From NCBI RefSeq assembly GCF_014650675.1, contig NZ_BMVK01000013.1, positions 144,549 to 208,548 on the forward strand: a stretch of DNA of 64,000 nucleotides, written 5' to 3'. The DNA is from Streptomyces anulatus. Lineage in GTDB: Bacteria > Actinomycetota > Actinomycetes > Streptomycetales > Streptomycetaceae. The notes under the pieces are model-generated. The model was not told the DNA's origin, ran no database searches, and saw nothing but the letters and a program-made list of their open reading frames with translations. Shown here one piece after another: positions 49,263 through 56,497 of this stretch. Position 1 is the stretch's first letter. Every line of letters begins with the position of its first letter. The position numbers and the translations under genes were made by a program.

Positions 49263-50009
49263 ATGACCGACACCCTGGCACCCACCCTGTCCGAGCAGCA
49301 GACCGCCGACGCCACGGCCGCGCGGCCGGGCCCCGACGACCTCGCCCGCCTCACGGCGGCCACCGAATTCCTCGACCACGAGCACGCGAGCGTCAGGGCC
49401 TTCGTCGACAAGGCCCTGGACGGGATCGACCGCGCGTCCGCCGGCCAGGTCGACCTCGCCGTCGCCCTCTACTACGCGGTGCGCGACGGCATCCACTACG
49501 AGGTCTACGGCGCCGACCTGTCGCCCGAGGGCCTCCGGGCCTCCAGCATCATCGCCGGCGGCAAGGGCTTCTGCCTGCACAAGTCCGTGCTCTACGCCGC
49601 CTGCTGCCGCGCGGTCGGCATCCCCGCCCGGCTGCACTACAGCGACGTCCGCAACCACCTCGCCTCCGACCGGCTGCGCTCCTACATCGGCGGCGACGTC
49701 TTCTTCCACGGTCTGGCCACCGTGTATCTGGAGGGCCGCTGGCTGCAGGTGACCCCGGTCTTCAACAAGCTCCTGTGCCGGCTGTACGGCATGACCCCGC
49801 TGGAGTTCGACGGCCGCTCCGACAGCCGCTACCACCCCTTCGACGCGCAGGGGCGGCAGAGCATGGAGTTCCTCACCGACCACGGCGACTTCGACGACGT
49901 CCCGTACGCGTTCGTGATGGACACCATGCGCCGCAAGCACCCGAAGTTCCTGGACGAGGACGGCACCGGCACCGTCAGCGGCGGCTCGCTCGCCGACGAA
50001 GCGTCCTGA
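49263..50009 (+). CDS. transglutaminase-like protein
   Basis: A 248-residue protein starts at ATG 49263, 14 bp after the dehydrogenase. The papain-like core has Cys104 in GKGFCLHKS and His149 in FFHGLATVYLEG. The third residue, Asp in true transglutaminases, is Thr164 (VTPVFNK), as in a bacterial subgroup with TPxFN. Relatives in biosynthesis (AdmF-type) use this fold to form an amide from a carrier thioester. That would release or transfer the product made on the free carrier here. The exact acyl acceptor is unknown. Confidence 0.82.
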   Translation: MTDTLAPTLSEQQTADATAARPGPDDLARLTAATEFLDHEHASVRAFVDKALDGIDRASAGQVDLAVALYYAVRDGIHYEVYGADLSPEGLRASSIIAGGKGFCLHKSVLYAACCRAVGIPARLHYSDVRNHLASDRLRSYIGGDVFFHGLATVYLEGRWLQVTPVFNKLLCRLYGMTPLEFDGRSDSRYHPFDAQGRQSMEFLTDHGDFDDVPYAFVMDTMRRKHPKFLDEDGTGTVSGGSLADEAS

Positions 50010-50068
50010 CCCGCGCCCCGTATCCGTAACGGCGCACCAGAAGAACGGCAGAAGAGGAGAAGCACCCC

Positions 50069-50914
50069 ATGACGCAGTTCCAGGCCCGCGAGGACGGCTG
50101 GGGCGCGGTCGCCCGCGTCGGCGTCGTCGTTCCGCACGCGGACGTCGGGCCCGAGTCCGAGCTCCAGGCGATGGCGCCGCGCGATGTCTACATCCACGGT
50201 TCACGCGTCCACTTCGGGGCGATGCGCCCCGGCGGGGAGATGGACCCCAAGATCCCGCACGACCCGGTGCGCGCCTTCATCGACCCGCCCTTCATCGACG
50301 ACGCCGTCGAGCTGCTGGCCGCCTCCCCGCTGGACTCCATCGCCCTGGGGTTCACGAGCTCCGCCTACGTCCTGGGCGCCGACGGCGAGCAGAAGCTGTT
50401 CGAGCGGCTGGCCGAGCGGACCCGGGGCATCCCGCTGACCGGCACGACGCACGCGGCGGCGGCCGGCTTCCACGCCCTGGGCGCGGAGCGGATCGCGCTC
50501 GTCAACCCGCCGTGGTTCGACGACGAGTTGTCGGCGCTGGGCGCCTCGTACTTCGGTGAGCGCGGCTTCGACGTGGTCCACCACGCCCCCTGCGGCCTGC
50601 CCAGCAATCAGAAGCTGATCACGCCGGAGGCGCTGGTGATGTGGATCGAGACCGTCGTCGCCCCGCAGCAGCCGCAGGCGGTGCTGGTCGCCGGCAACGG
50701 CATCCGCGCCGTGGGCGCCATCGCGGGCCTGGAGGAGCGGCTCGGGTTTCCCGTGCTCACCGCGAACCAGGTGCTGTTCTGGCACGCGCTGCACGCCGCC
50801 GGCGGCAGCGAGGCGGCGGCGCGGATCACCGATTACGGTGCCCTGTTCGGTGTCCTCCCCGAGGGTGCGGCCGCGGGCGTCGCCGCGGGAGCGGTCGTGG
50901 GGGCGGCGCGATGA
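50069..50914 (+). CDS. Asp/Glu racemase-superfamily protein (maleate isomerase / EutA-like)
   Basis: This 281-residue protein has the two-domain fold pattern of maleate isomerase, arylmalonate decarboxylase and EutA: RVGVVVPHADVGPESELQAMAP, PFIDDAVELL, LDSIALGFTSSAYVLG, ALGAERIALVNP and LEERLGFPVLTANQ. The two catalytic Cys are not found where expected: the first site reads F-T-S-S (95-98) and the second A-G-N-G (208-211). EutA proteins are known beside ectoine-breakdown genes, which is notable given the EctC-like protein in this operon. It may be a binding protein or use other residues. Confidence 0.72.
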   Translation: MTQFQAREDGWGAVARVGVVVPHADVGPESELQAMAPRDVYIHGSRVHFGAMRPGGEMDPKIPHDPVRAFIDPPFIDDAVELLAASPLDSIALGFTSSAYVLGADGEQKLFERLAERTRGIPLTGTTHAAAAGFHALGAERIALVNPPWFDDELSALGASYFGERGFDVVHHAPCGLPSNQKLITPEALVMWIETVVAPQQPQAVLVAGNGIRAVGAIAGLEERLGFPVLTANQVLFWHALHAAGGSEAAARITDYGALFGVLPEGAAAGVAAGAVVGAAR

Positions 50915-51153
50915 GCCTGCTGCCCGCGTACGGCTACCAGGCCGCCGTGCAGGAGACCTGCGACACCCCGGAGTACCACCTCCCGCTCGTGTGCTGGCAC
51001 GACGACGGGACGGGTGTGCGCGGCATGGTGCTGTACCGGGGAGCGCTCCGCCCGGCGGAGCAGGTGCCGGGGTTCCGGCGCTATCTCGCCTCCGAGGACC
51101 TGGAGCAGTACGCCACGACCGGCCCGTGGCCGCTGCTCGCAGCAACCGCCTGA
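50911..51153 (+). CDS. small protein of unknown function
   Basis: An 80-residue protein starts at ATG 50911 inside the ATGA overlap with the racemase-like gene. It has several aromatic residues and two Cys (MSLLPAYGYQAAVQETCDTPE; PLVCWHDDGTGVRGMV; GFRRYLASEDLEQY). I do not recognise a family. Tight coupling and normal codon bias make it a real gene of the run. Its place between a racemase-like protein and the PPTase gives no clear hint of function. Confidence 0.6.
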   Translation: MSLLPAYGYQAAVQETCDTPEYHLPLVCWHDDGTGVRGMVLYRGALRPAEQVPGFRRYLASEDLEQYATTGPWPLLAATA

Positions 51154-51208
51154 TCCGACGCGTGGCGGGGACCGGCCGGGTCCCCGCCGCATCAGGAGCC
51201 GTATCGAT

Positions 51209-51955
51209 ATGACACACGACCTCAAGTGGTCCGACGCGCCTCCGGGAGAAGTCCTCGATCCGGTCGGCATCTGGATCGTCCGGGCCCCGGCCGGGCAGCG
51301 CCTCCCGCCCGGCGGGACCCCGCCCGACTGGCTGGACGAGAAGGAGCGGAGCCGGCTGGCCTCGATACCGCAGCAGGCCGGCCGGGAGGCCTACGCCTTC
51401 GCCCACTGGGCGTTGCGGAGCGTTCTCGGGTCGTCGCTCGGCTGCTCCCCCAGGAGCGTCGGCTTCCTGCGGCAGCCGTGTCCCGGCTGCGGTGGGGCGC
51501 ACGGAAGACCGGCGATCCGCGATCCGGACCCGGACGGCGAGGCACCGGAGTTCTCGATGTCGCACAGCGGGGACCATGTCGCCATCGCGGTCGCCGAGGC
51601 CACCATCGGCATCGACATCGAGTCCTGGCCGACCCCGGAGTCCGTCGCCGGGTATCTGCCGTTCCTCCATCCGAAGGAACAGCAGTGGCTGGGCGGTCGC
51701 CCGGAGGACGAACTCGTCCGGGACTTCGCCCGTCTGTGGACCCGCAAGGAGGCCATGGCCAAGGCGACGGGACAGGGCATGGCCGCCGTCATGAACCGGC
51801 TGGATCTCACCGGCCAGCCGCTCGGCTGGCGGGTGCGGCAGCTGATCGCACCTCCCGGGTACGAGGCCAGCTTCGCGGTCCCGGCCTCGGTGCACGTCGC
51901 GGTCACGGTGCACGAGGAGCTTCCGGAGCCGATGCCGGAGCCGGTGCGGGCCTGA
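51209..51955 (+). CDS. 4'-phosphopantetheinyl transferase (Sfp type)
   Basis: ATG 51209 lies behind aggag, giving 248 residues. It shows the Sfp-type signatures: the metal site GIDIESW (D136, E138), FARLWTRKEAMAKATGQG (E181, K185) and SMSHSGDH ahead of them. The enzyme converts apo- to holo-carrier proteins and is the natural activator of the free carrier at 47234. It is the last gene of the run and ends at a strong terminator shared with the convergent afsA-like gene. Confidence 0.92.
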   Translation: MTHDLKWSDAPPGEVLDPVGIWIVRAPAGQRLPPGGTPPDWLDEKERSRLASIPQQAGREAYAFAHWALRSVLGSSLGCSPRSVGFLRQPCPGCGGAHGRPAIRDPDPDGEAPEFSMSHSGDHVAIAVAEATIGIDIESWPTPESVAGYLPFLHPKEQQWLGGRPEDELVRDFARLWTRKEAMAKATGQGMAAVMNRLDLTGQPLGWRVRQLIAPPGYEASFAVPASVHVAVTVHEELPEPMPEPVRA

Positions 51956-51961
51956 CGCCCG

Positions 51962-52012
51962 GCGGCGGGCGGCCCGTGTCCCCCCACGGAGGGGATACGG
52001 GCCGCCCGCCGC
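51962..52012. terminator. strong hairpin between the PPTase and AfsA-like genes
   Basis: A perfect 16-bp stem (GCGGCGGGCGGCCCGT / ACGGGCCGCCCGCCGC) encloses a 19-base loop. It lies between convergent genes and probably ends both transcripts. Confidence 0.85.
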
Positions 52013-52037
52013 TTCGCGTGGTGCGGCCGGACCCGCC

Positions 52038-52979
52038 CTACAGGCCGGTCGGCCCCTGGACGGTGACCTCGGAGGTGAAGACCCGGACGCCGTGCTGCTC
52101 GATCGACACGTTCACACGGCTGCGGCCCGTGCCGTCGGGGACGGGATCGCCGGCCACGACGACGGCGGGGGCGTCGAGTTCGACGTACCGGGCGAAGTCC
52201 GTCGTCATCGCGGTGACGGTCGCGCCGCCGTCGCCGACGGCGTGCGCGGCCTGCCGGGCGGCTTCGAGGAGCAGCATCCCGGGCACGTGGTCGACGGCGT
52301 GGTCGAACAGCACCGGGTGCGCGGGGTCCACGCGCAGCATCCACCGCCCGTGCCTCCCGCCCGGATCCGGTGAGAGCACCACGTCGGCCGGGGAGTCCCG
52401 GTCCACCCGGTGCGGCTCCACGGGCGGGCCCGCCGGGAGGCAGGCGGCGAGCGCGGCCCCGGTGTCCGCGTAACTCCCGCGCAGCCGCCGGTATATGGCC
52501 GCGGGCTGGTTGTTGAAGCGGGTGAACGCGGTGCCCGTCAGCCGCTCCCCCAGGTGGACGTCGACGCGCATCGTCATCCCGGCGAACCTGCTGCCGCGAC
52601 GGACCACGTCCGAGCAGGACACCACCAGGCGCACCTCGTCCTCGACGCCGGTCACCAGCGACGCCGACGGCTCGACCGCGAAGCTGAAGGTCTCCCAGGC
52701 CTGCTTGTACTCCCTCGGTACGTCGTGCACGGCGTGGGACAGCAGCGGAACCGTCTGGCGCACGCTCTCGGCGAGCAGCATCGGGTCGTACGCACCCCCC
52801 GACGGACGGTAGAAAGCGTGCCCCTGCGGCCAGCGCGCGGTGAGTTCGTAGCGCCCCGGGTGCGGCTCGGCCCACGACGTGAGCAGGACTTCCTCTCCCC
52901 GAAGTTTGTGCACCTGCCACTGGTGCACCTGCCGCCGCTGGACCGGACTCGCTTCACGGCTCAGGACAGAAACAGACAA
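52038..52979 (-). CDS. AfsA-family gamma-butyrolactone synthase
   Basis: This 313-residue protein has the double hotdog (AfsA) repeat: QVHKLRGEEVLLTSW and HAFYRPSGGAYDPMLLAESVRQTVPLLSH in the first, and the matching DHVPGMLLLEAARQAAH in the second. AfsA joins a beta-ketoacyl group to dihydroxyacetone phosphate, the key step of A-factor-type signals. It starts at TTG 52979 behind a G-run. It is divergent from an ScbR-like receptor gene across an AT-rich region with two inverted candidate sites. The two form a signal/receptor pair that should control the neighbouring genes. Confidence 0.9.
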   Translation of the reverse strand: MSVSVLSREASPVQRRQVHQWQVHKLRGEEVLLTSWAEPHPGRYELTARWPQGHAFYRPSGGAYDPMLLAESVRQTVPLLSHAVHDVPREYKQAWETFSFAVEPSASLVTGVEDEVRLVVSCSDVVRRGSRFAGMTMRVDVHLGERLTGTAFTRFNNQPAAIYRRLRGSYADTGAALAACLPAGPPVEPHRVDRDSPADVVLSPDPGGRHGRWMLRVDPAHPVLFDHAVDHVPGMLLLEAARQAAHAVGDGGATVTAMTTDFARYVELDAPAVVVAGDPVPDGTGRSRVNVSIEQHGVRVFTSEVTVQGPTGL

Positions 52980-53056
52980 CTTGGCCCCCCAAGATCGGTT
53001 GTTTCAGCGATCGACTACACAGAGGTGCGTGAGCACCACTCCGTGTACCCGACTCA

Positions 53057-53207
53057 AAAAATAATGTTCCTTTTATTTTGGCAAGTCAAGGGGCTCGATC
53101 CTCTGAATTTTCTTCGAGGTGATTTGTTGCTTTATCCAACTCAAGTCCACCAAAACGGACTTGCCCGCACCGCCGTTCACCCAGATAACATAAGGAGCAT
53201 TCTTTTT
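53057..53207. promoter_or_regulatory. AT-rich afsA/receptor intergenic region with inverted candidate operators
   Basis: AAGGAGCATTCTTTTT (53192-53207, plus strand) and AAGGAACATTATTTTT (minus strand, 53072-53057) match at 14 of 16 bases. One lies beside each divergent start (52979 and 53223). The region is clearly lower in GC than its neighbours. These are candidate autoregulatory sites for the receptor, although they do not closely match the classic ARE consensus. Confidence 0.5.
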
Positions 53208-53222
53208 GGGAAGGTGAGAGGT

Positions 53223-53852
53223 ATGGCACTGAAGCAAGAGCGGGCAGAACAGACCCGTCGAGCACTGCTGCTCGCAGCGGCAGAGGTCTTCGACGAGTTC
53301 GGCTACGCGGGGGCCAGCATCACCCGCATCCTCAAGCGTGCCGGAGTGACGGCGGGGGCGCTCTACTTCCACTTCGGCTCCAAGGAGGACCTGGCCAAGG
53401 CGGTGATGAACAGCCAGCCGGACACCCTCGTCCCGCTGCTGGCCGCCAGCGGGCTCCAGCGGCTCATCGACCTCACCCTCGTGTGGTCGTGGCAGTTGCA
53501 GCGCGACCCGCTGCTCCGGGCCGGCGTGCGGCTGACGAACGAACAGGCCTCCATCGGCGACTCCCTGAACGCCGACCCGTACGAGAAGTTCCGCGGGATC
53601 ATGAGCTCGTGTCTCCACGAGGCGCGGGAGGACGGCGAGTTGCAGCCGGGCATCGAGCCGACCGTGGTGGCGGAGTTCGTGATCGCCGCCTGTACCGGCA
53701 TGCAGATGTACTCCAACGTCGTCAGCGGCCGCAGGGACCTTCCCGAGCGCACCCAGCAGATGTGGAACCTGCTGCTCCCGGGCATCGCGGTCCCGTCCGT
53801 GATCACCCGCGCCGAGGCGACCCCCGCTCGCGGCGCCGCGATGATGCCCTGA
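53223..53852 (+). CDS. ScbR/ArpA-like gamma-butyrolactone receptor (TetR family)
   Basis: ATG 53223 lies behind aaggtgagagg, giving 209 residues. The helix-turn-helix reads RALLLAAAEVFDEFGYAGASITRILKRAGVTAGALYFHFGSKEDLAKAVM, the standard receptor motif (GALYFHF). The ligand domain keeps the long helices and an aromatic-rich segment with W (LVWSWQLQRDPLLRAGVRLT; QMWNLLLPGI). It is divergent from the AfsA-like gene, so it is very probably the receptor for the locus' own signal. It also resembles the regulator at 43040-43741, giving two receptor-like proteins in one locus. Confidence 0.9.
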   Translation: MALKQERAEQTRRALLLAAAEVFDEFGYAGASITRILKRAGVTAGALYFHFGSKEDLAKAVMNSQPDTLVPLLAASGLQRLIDLTLVWSWQLQRDPLLRAGVRLTNEQASIGDSLNADPYEKFRGIMSSCLHEAREDGELQPGIEPTVVAEFVIAACTGMQMYSNVVSGRRDLPERTQQMWNLLLPGIAVPSVITRAEATPARGAAMMP

Positions 53853-53973
53853 CCTCCCCGCTCGCCCGGAATGCCCGCCCGGAATGCGCGCGCCCTGCCC
53901 CGCCCTGCCCGCCCTGGCTGTTGTGCCTGCTCTGCCTGTACCGAACGTCCACGACGATCATCTACGGAGCCGC

Positions 53974-54693
53974 ATGATCTCCCTGCGCCTGGCCGCCCTG
54001 AACATCGACGGCGTCCTGCTCAACGACACCTTCAGCCCGGTCATCCACCACTTCATCGTCAGCAGAGGCGGGACGTACACCGCCGAGCTGGAGCGCTCGA
54101 TCTTCTCCCAGCCCCAGCACGTCGCGGGCCGGTTACTCGCTGCGGCGGTGGACGGCGACATGACCGGCGAGGAGGCGCTCGCCGCCTACTTCGAGGACCG
54201 TGCCGCCTACCTCGCACGCCACCCGGTCACGATCACGCCGGGCACGCGTGACCTGCTCCTCCGGCTGCGCGGCGCGGGCCTGCGCACGGTCTGTTACGGC
54301 GGTCTGGGCAAGGACCACTTCGACCAGCATCTGGGCCGCTACGCCGAGTTGTTCGACGGTCCCGGCTATGTCTGCACCAACGACATCCGCCCCGGCCTCA
54401 AGGAGATCACCGAGGACGTGTTCGGGCTCCGTCCGGGCCAGGCCCTCTTCGTCGACGACGTCGCCCGGGTGGCCGACGTGGCCCGCGAGCTCGGCACCGC
54501 CTTCGTCGGCCACCCCTCCTCCTTCGTCCACAGCCACCAGCGTGCTCTGATGCGGGAGGCGGGCGTACGCCATGTGATCAGCGGTCTCGACGCGCTCGAC
54601 GGCGAGCTGCTGCACCGGATCGACCGGGAGATGAACCCTCAGATGCTCTGGAGAACGCCCCTGTCCACGGCCGTCCGGGCCGGGCGCGCGTGA
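53974..54693 (+). CDS. HAD-family hydrolase-like protein with altered nucleophile; contains a TTA codon
   Basis: ATG 53974 gives 239 residues. HAD motif I reads ALNIDGVLL, so the Asp nucleophile (first D of DxD) is Asn10. Motif II and the Lys region (RPGLKEITEDVFGL) and motif IV (ALFVDDVARVADVA) are kept. HAD proteins next to AfsA genes are candidates for removing the phosphate of the signal precursor, but with Asn10 that activity is doubtful. Codon 54 is TTA (54133-54135), rare in Streptomyces and dependent on bldA tRNA. It overlaps the SDR start by four bases. Confidence 0.78.
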   Translation: MISLRLAALNIDGVLLNDTFSPVIHHFIVSRGGTYTAELERSIFSQPQHVAGRLLAAAVDGDMTGEEALAAYFEDRAAYLARHPVTITPGTRDLLLRLRGAGLRTVCYGGLGKDHFDQHLGRYAELFDGPGYVCTNDIRPGLKEITEDVFGLRPGQALFVDDVARVADVARELGTAFVGHPSSFVHSHQRALMREAGVRHVISGLDALDGELLHRIDREMNPQMLWRTPLSTAVRAGRA

Positions 54694-55460
54694 CGCCGGG
54701 CGGGCAGCTGCTGCACGGCAAAGTGGCGCTGATAACCGGCGCTTCCAGCGGTATCGGCGCCGCGGCGGCCCGGCACTTCGCCGACGAGGGAGCCGCCGTC
54801 GTGCTCGTGGCCCGCAGGGCCGGGCTGGTCGAGGAGGTCGCCGAGCGCATAAGGAAGGACGGCGGCCGGGCCGTGGCCGTACCGGGCGACGTCACCCGCC
54901 AGGCGGACATGGAGCACGCCGTGGCCATGGCGGTCGCCCGGTTCGGCAGGCTCGACTGCGCGTTCAACAACGCCGGTTACGCCAGTGCCGGAACGGTCCT
55001 GCACGAACTTCCCGACGACGTCTTCGACCGCACCATGGACGTCAATCTGCGCGGCGTGTGGAACTGTCTGCGCGCCCAGATCCCCGCCATGCTGCCGGGC
55101 GGTGCGGGCTCCGTCGTCAACACCTCCAGCGTCGCGGGCGTACGCGCCACCTCCGCGTCGGCGCCCTACGTGGCCGCGAAGCACGCGGTCATCGGTCTGA
55201 CCAGGGCGGCGGCGGCCGAGTACGGCGAGCGCGGCATCCGCGTCAACGCGCTCGTGGTGGGCAGCACCGATACGGAGATGATGGACGGCGTTCTGTCGGC
55301 CGGCCTCTCCGTGGGCGCCGGCTTCGGGGGCAAGGCGATCCAGCAGCGCCTCGCCGATCCGACCGAGATCGCCCGCGCCGCCGCCTGGCTCTGCTCGGAC
55401 GCCTCGTCCTTCACCACCGGATCCGCCCTCGCGGTGGACGGCGGCAGAACAGCGAAGTGA
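54690..55460 (+). CDS. SDR-family oxidoreductase
   Basis: This is a 256-residue classical SDR from GTG 54690. It has TGASSGIG, NNAG, the Ser in NTSSVAG, YVAAKHAV (YxxxK) and NALVVGSTDTEMM. All catalytic residues are present. It is translationally coupled to the HAD gene. Reductases with this position in AfsA loci can reduce the ketone of a gamma-butyrolactone or butenolide precursor, so it may tailor the signal rather than the main product. The cofactor preference is not evident. Confidence 0.87.
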   Translation: MTPGGQLLHGKVALITGASSGIGAAAARHFADEGAAVVLVARRAGLVEEVAERIRKDGGRAVAVPGDVTRQADMEHAVAMAVARFGRLDCAFNNAGYASAGTVLHELPDDVFDRTMDVNLRGVWNCLRAQIPAMLPGGAGSVVNTSSVAGVRATSASAPYVAAKHAVIGLTRAAAAEYGERGIRVNALVVGSTDTEMMDGVLSAGLSVGAGFGGKAIQQRLADPTEIARAAAWLCSDASSFTTGSALAVDGGRTAK

Positions 55461-55477
55461 CGGAGTGACGGAGTACG

Positions 55478-55529
55478 CCGCAGGCGCCCGCGCCCCCGGT
55501 GAAGGGGCGGCGGGCGCCTGCGGGCGTAC
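55478..55529. terminator. hairpin between the SDR and SMR genes
   Basis: A 14-bp perfect stem (CCGCAGGCGCCCGC / GCGGGCGCCTGCGG) extends to about 19 bp with one bulge (GTACGCC...GGGCGTAC) and encloses an 18-base loop. It lies between convergent genes. Confidence 0.8.
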
Positions 55530-55542
55530 CGGCGGGAGAGCG

Positions 55543-55956
55543 TCAGACCTGAACCGCGCTGGTCCGGTCCGCGATCTGCTCGGAGCGGGGCGCGGCCGCC
55601 GCCTCGGGCTTCGTGCGGTCGGCGAGCTTGAGCCAGATGACCCCGACGATGATGACGGCCAGCCAGATGCCCTTGGCCAGGGTGAGGGTCTCGTCGAAGA
55701 AGAGCGGGCCGAGGACCGCGGCGCCGACCGCGCCGATCCCCGCCCAGACGGCGTAGCCGATGCTCACGTCGATCGTGCGGAGGGCGAGGCTCAGTGCGTA
55801 GAGCGTCAGCAGGAAGAACACCACCGCGACCAGGGACCAGGTCAGGACGGTGAAGCCTTCGCTGCCGCCGACGGCGAGCGCGTACCCGATCTCGAAGACT
55901 CCGGCGAGCAGGAGCGAGAGCCAGGCGTTGGTGGAGCTCTTGGCTTCGTTGGACAT
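55543..55956 (-). CDS. SMR-family efflux subunit A
   Basis: A 137-residue, four-helix small multidrug resistance protein has the conserved Glu of helix 1 (AGVFEIGYALA), the GxG motif in helix 3 (VSIGYAVWAGIGAV) and FDETLTL. A polar tail (TKPEAAAAPRSEQ) extends the C-terminus. It pairs with the second SMR gene 84 bp away on the same strand. Paired SMR genes commonly make heterodimers (EbrAB/YkkCD type). The placement at the edge of the biosynthetic locus suggests export of a product or signal intermediate. Confidence 0.9.
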   Translation of the reverse strand: MSNEAKSSTNAWLSLLLAGVFEIGYALAVGGSEGFTVLTWSLVAVVFFLLTLYALSLALRTIDVSIGYAVWAGIGAVGAAVLGPLFFDETLTLAKGIWLAVIIVGVIWLKLADRTKPEAAAAPRSEQIADRTSAVQV

Positions 55957-56040
55957 GGGAGGTGAGTCCTCTCTCAGGGAAGTCGTCAGGTGGTGGCGCG
56001 GAGGTGCGGGGCGTACGGGGCCGGGGGCCTGGCTCCGGGG

Positions 56041-56361
56041 TCAGGCGGAACCGCTCAGCTGCAGGCCGACGACGCCACCGATGACGAGGAGAATGCCGAT
56101 CGCCTTGTTCACGTTCAGACGCTGGCCGAAGAACAGCGCGCCGAGGACGGTGATGCCGACGCCCGCGACGGACGTCCACAGGGCGTAGCCGACGCCGACG
56201 TCGAAGGTCAGCAGCGCCTTGCTGAGGAAGAAGGTCGCGGCGGCACCGCTGGCCAGGGTGATGCCGGTCCACTTGCGGTTCTTGAAGCCCTCGGCCTTTC
56301 CGGCGGCGATGGCGACCAGGATTTCGAAGGCGACGGCGATGGCGAGGTAGAGCCAGTGCAT
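56041..56361 (-). CDS. SMR-family efflux subunit B
   Basis: A 106-residue SMR protein has the helix-1 Glu (IAVAFEILVAIA), GVGYALWTSVAGVG in helix 3 and FFGQRLN. It is the upstream partner of the longer SMR gene. Its start, ATG 56361, follows ggacctccc-type sequence on the minus strand. A run of 9-10-bp repeats (about 56405-56456) lies before the gene. No guanidine riboswitch motif was recognised there. Confidence 0.9.
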   Translation of the reverse strand: MHWLYLAIAVAFEILVAIAAGKAEGFKNRKWTGITLASGAAATFFLSKALLTFDVGVGYALWTSVAGVGITVLGALFFGQRLNVNKAIGILLVIGGVVGLQLSGSA

Positions 56362-56404
56362 GGGAGGTCCTTCCGTGCGGTGAATGGGCGGGGATGAACG
56401 GGGT

Positions 56405-56456
56405 GAGCGGGAAGTGCGGGAAGTGCGGGAAGTACGGGTGAGCGGGAAGTACGGGG
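56405..56456. repeat. short imperfect tandem repeats (GCGGGAAGT)
   Basis: Five copies of GCGGGAAGT/ACGGG-like 9-10-mers lie upstream of the SMR genes. They are non-coding and probably slippage-prone. Confidence 0.6.
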
Positions 56457-56497
56457 TGACAGGTGCCGGGCGGCCGTGCCGTGGGGCGGGTGGCCGG

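Noticed and set aside
56362..56497. Guanidine riboswitch before the SMR pair
   Set aside because: The region shows only short GGGAAGT repeats and no recognisable aptamer core.
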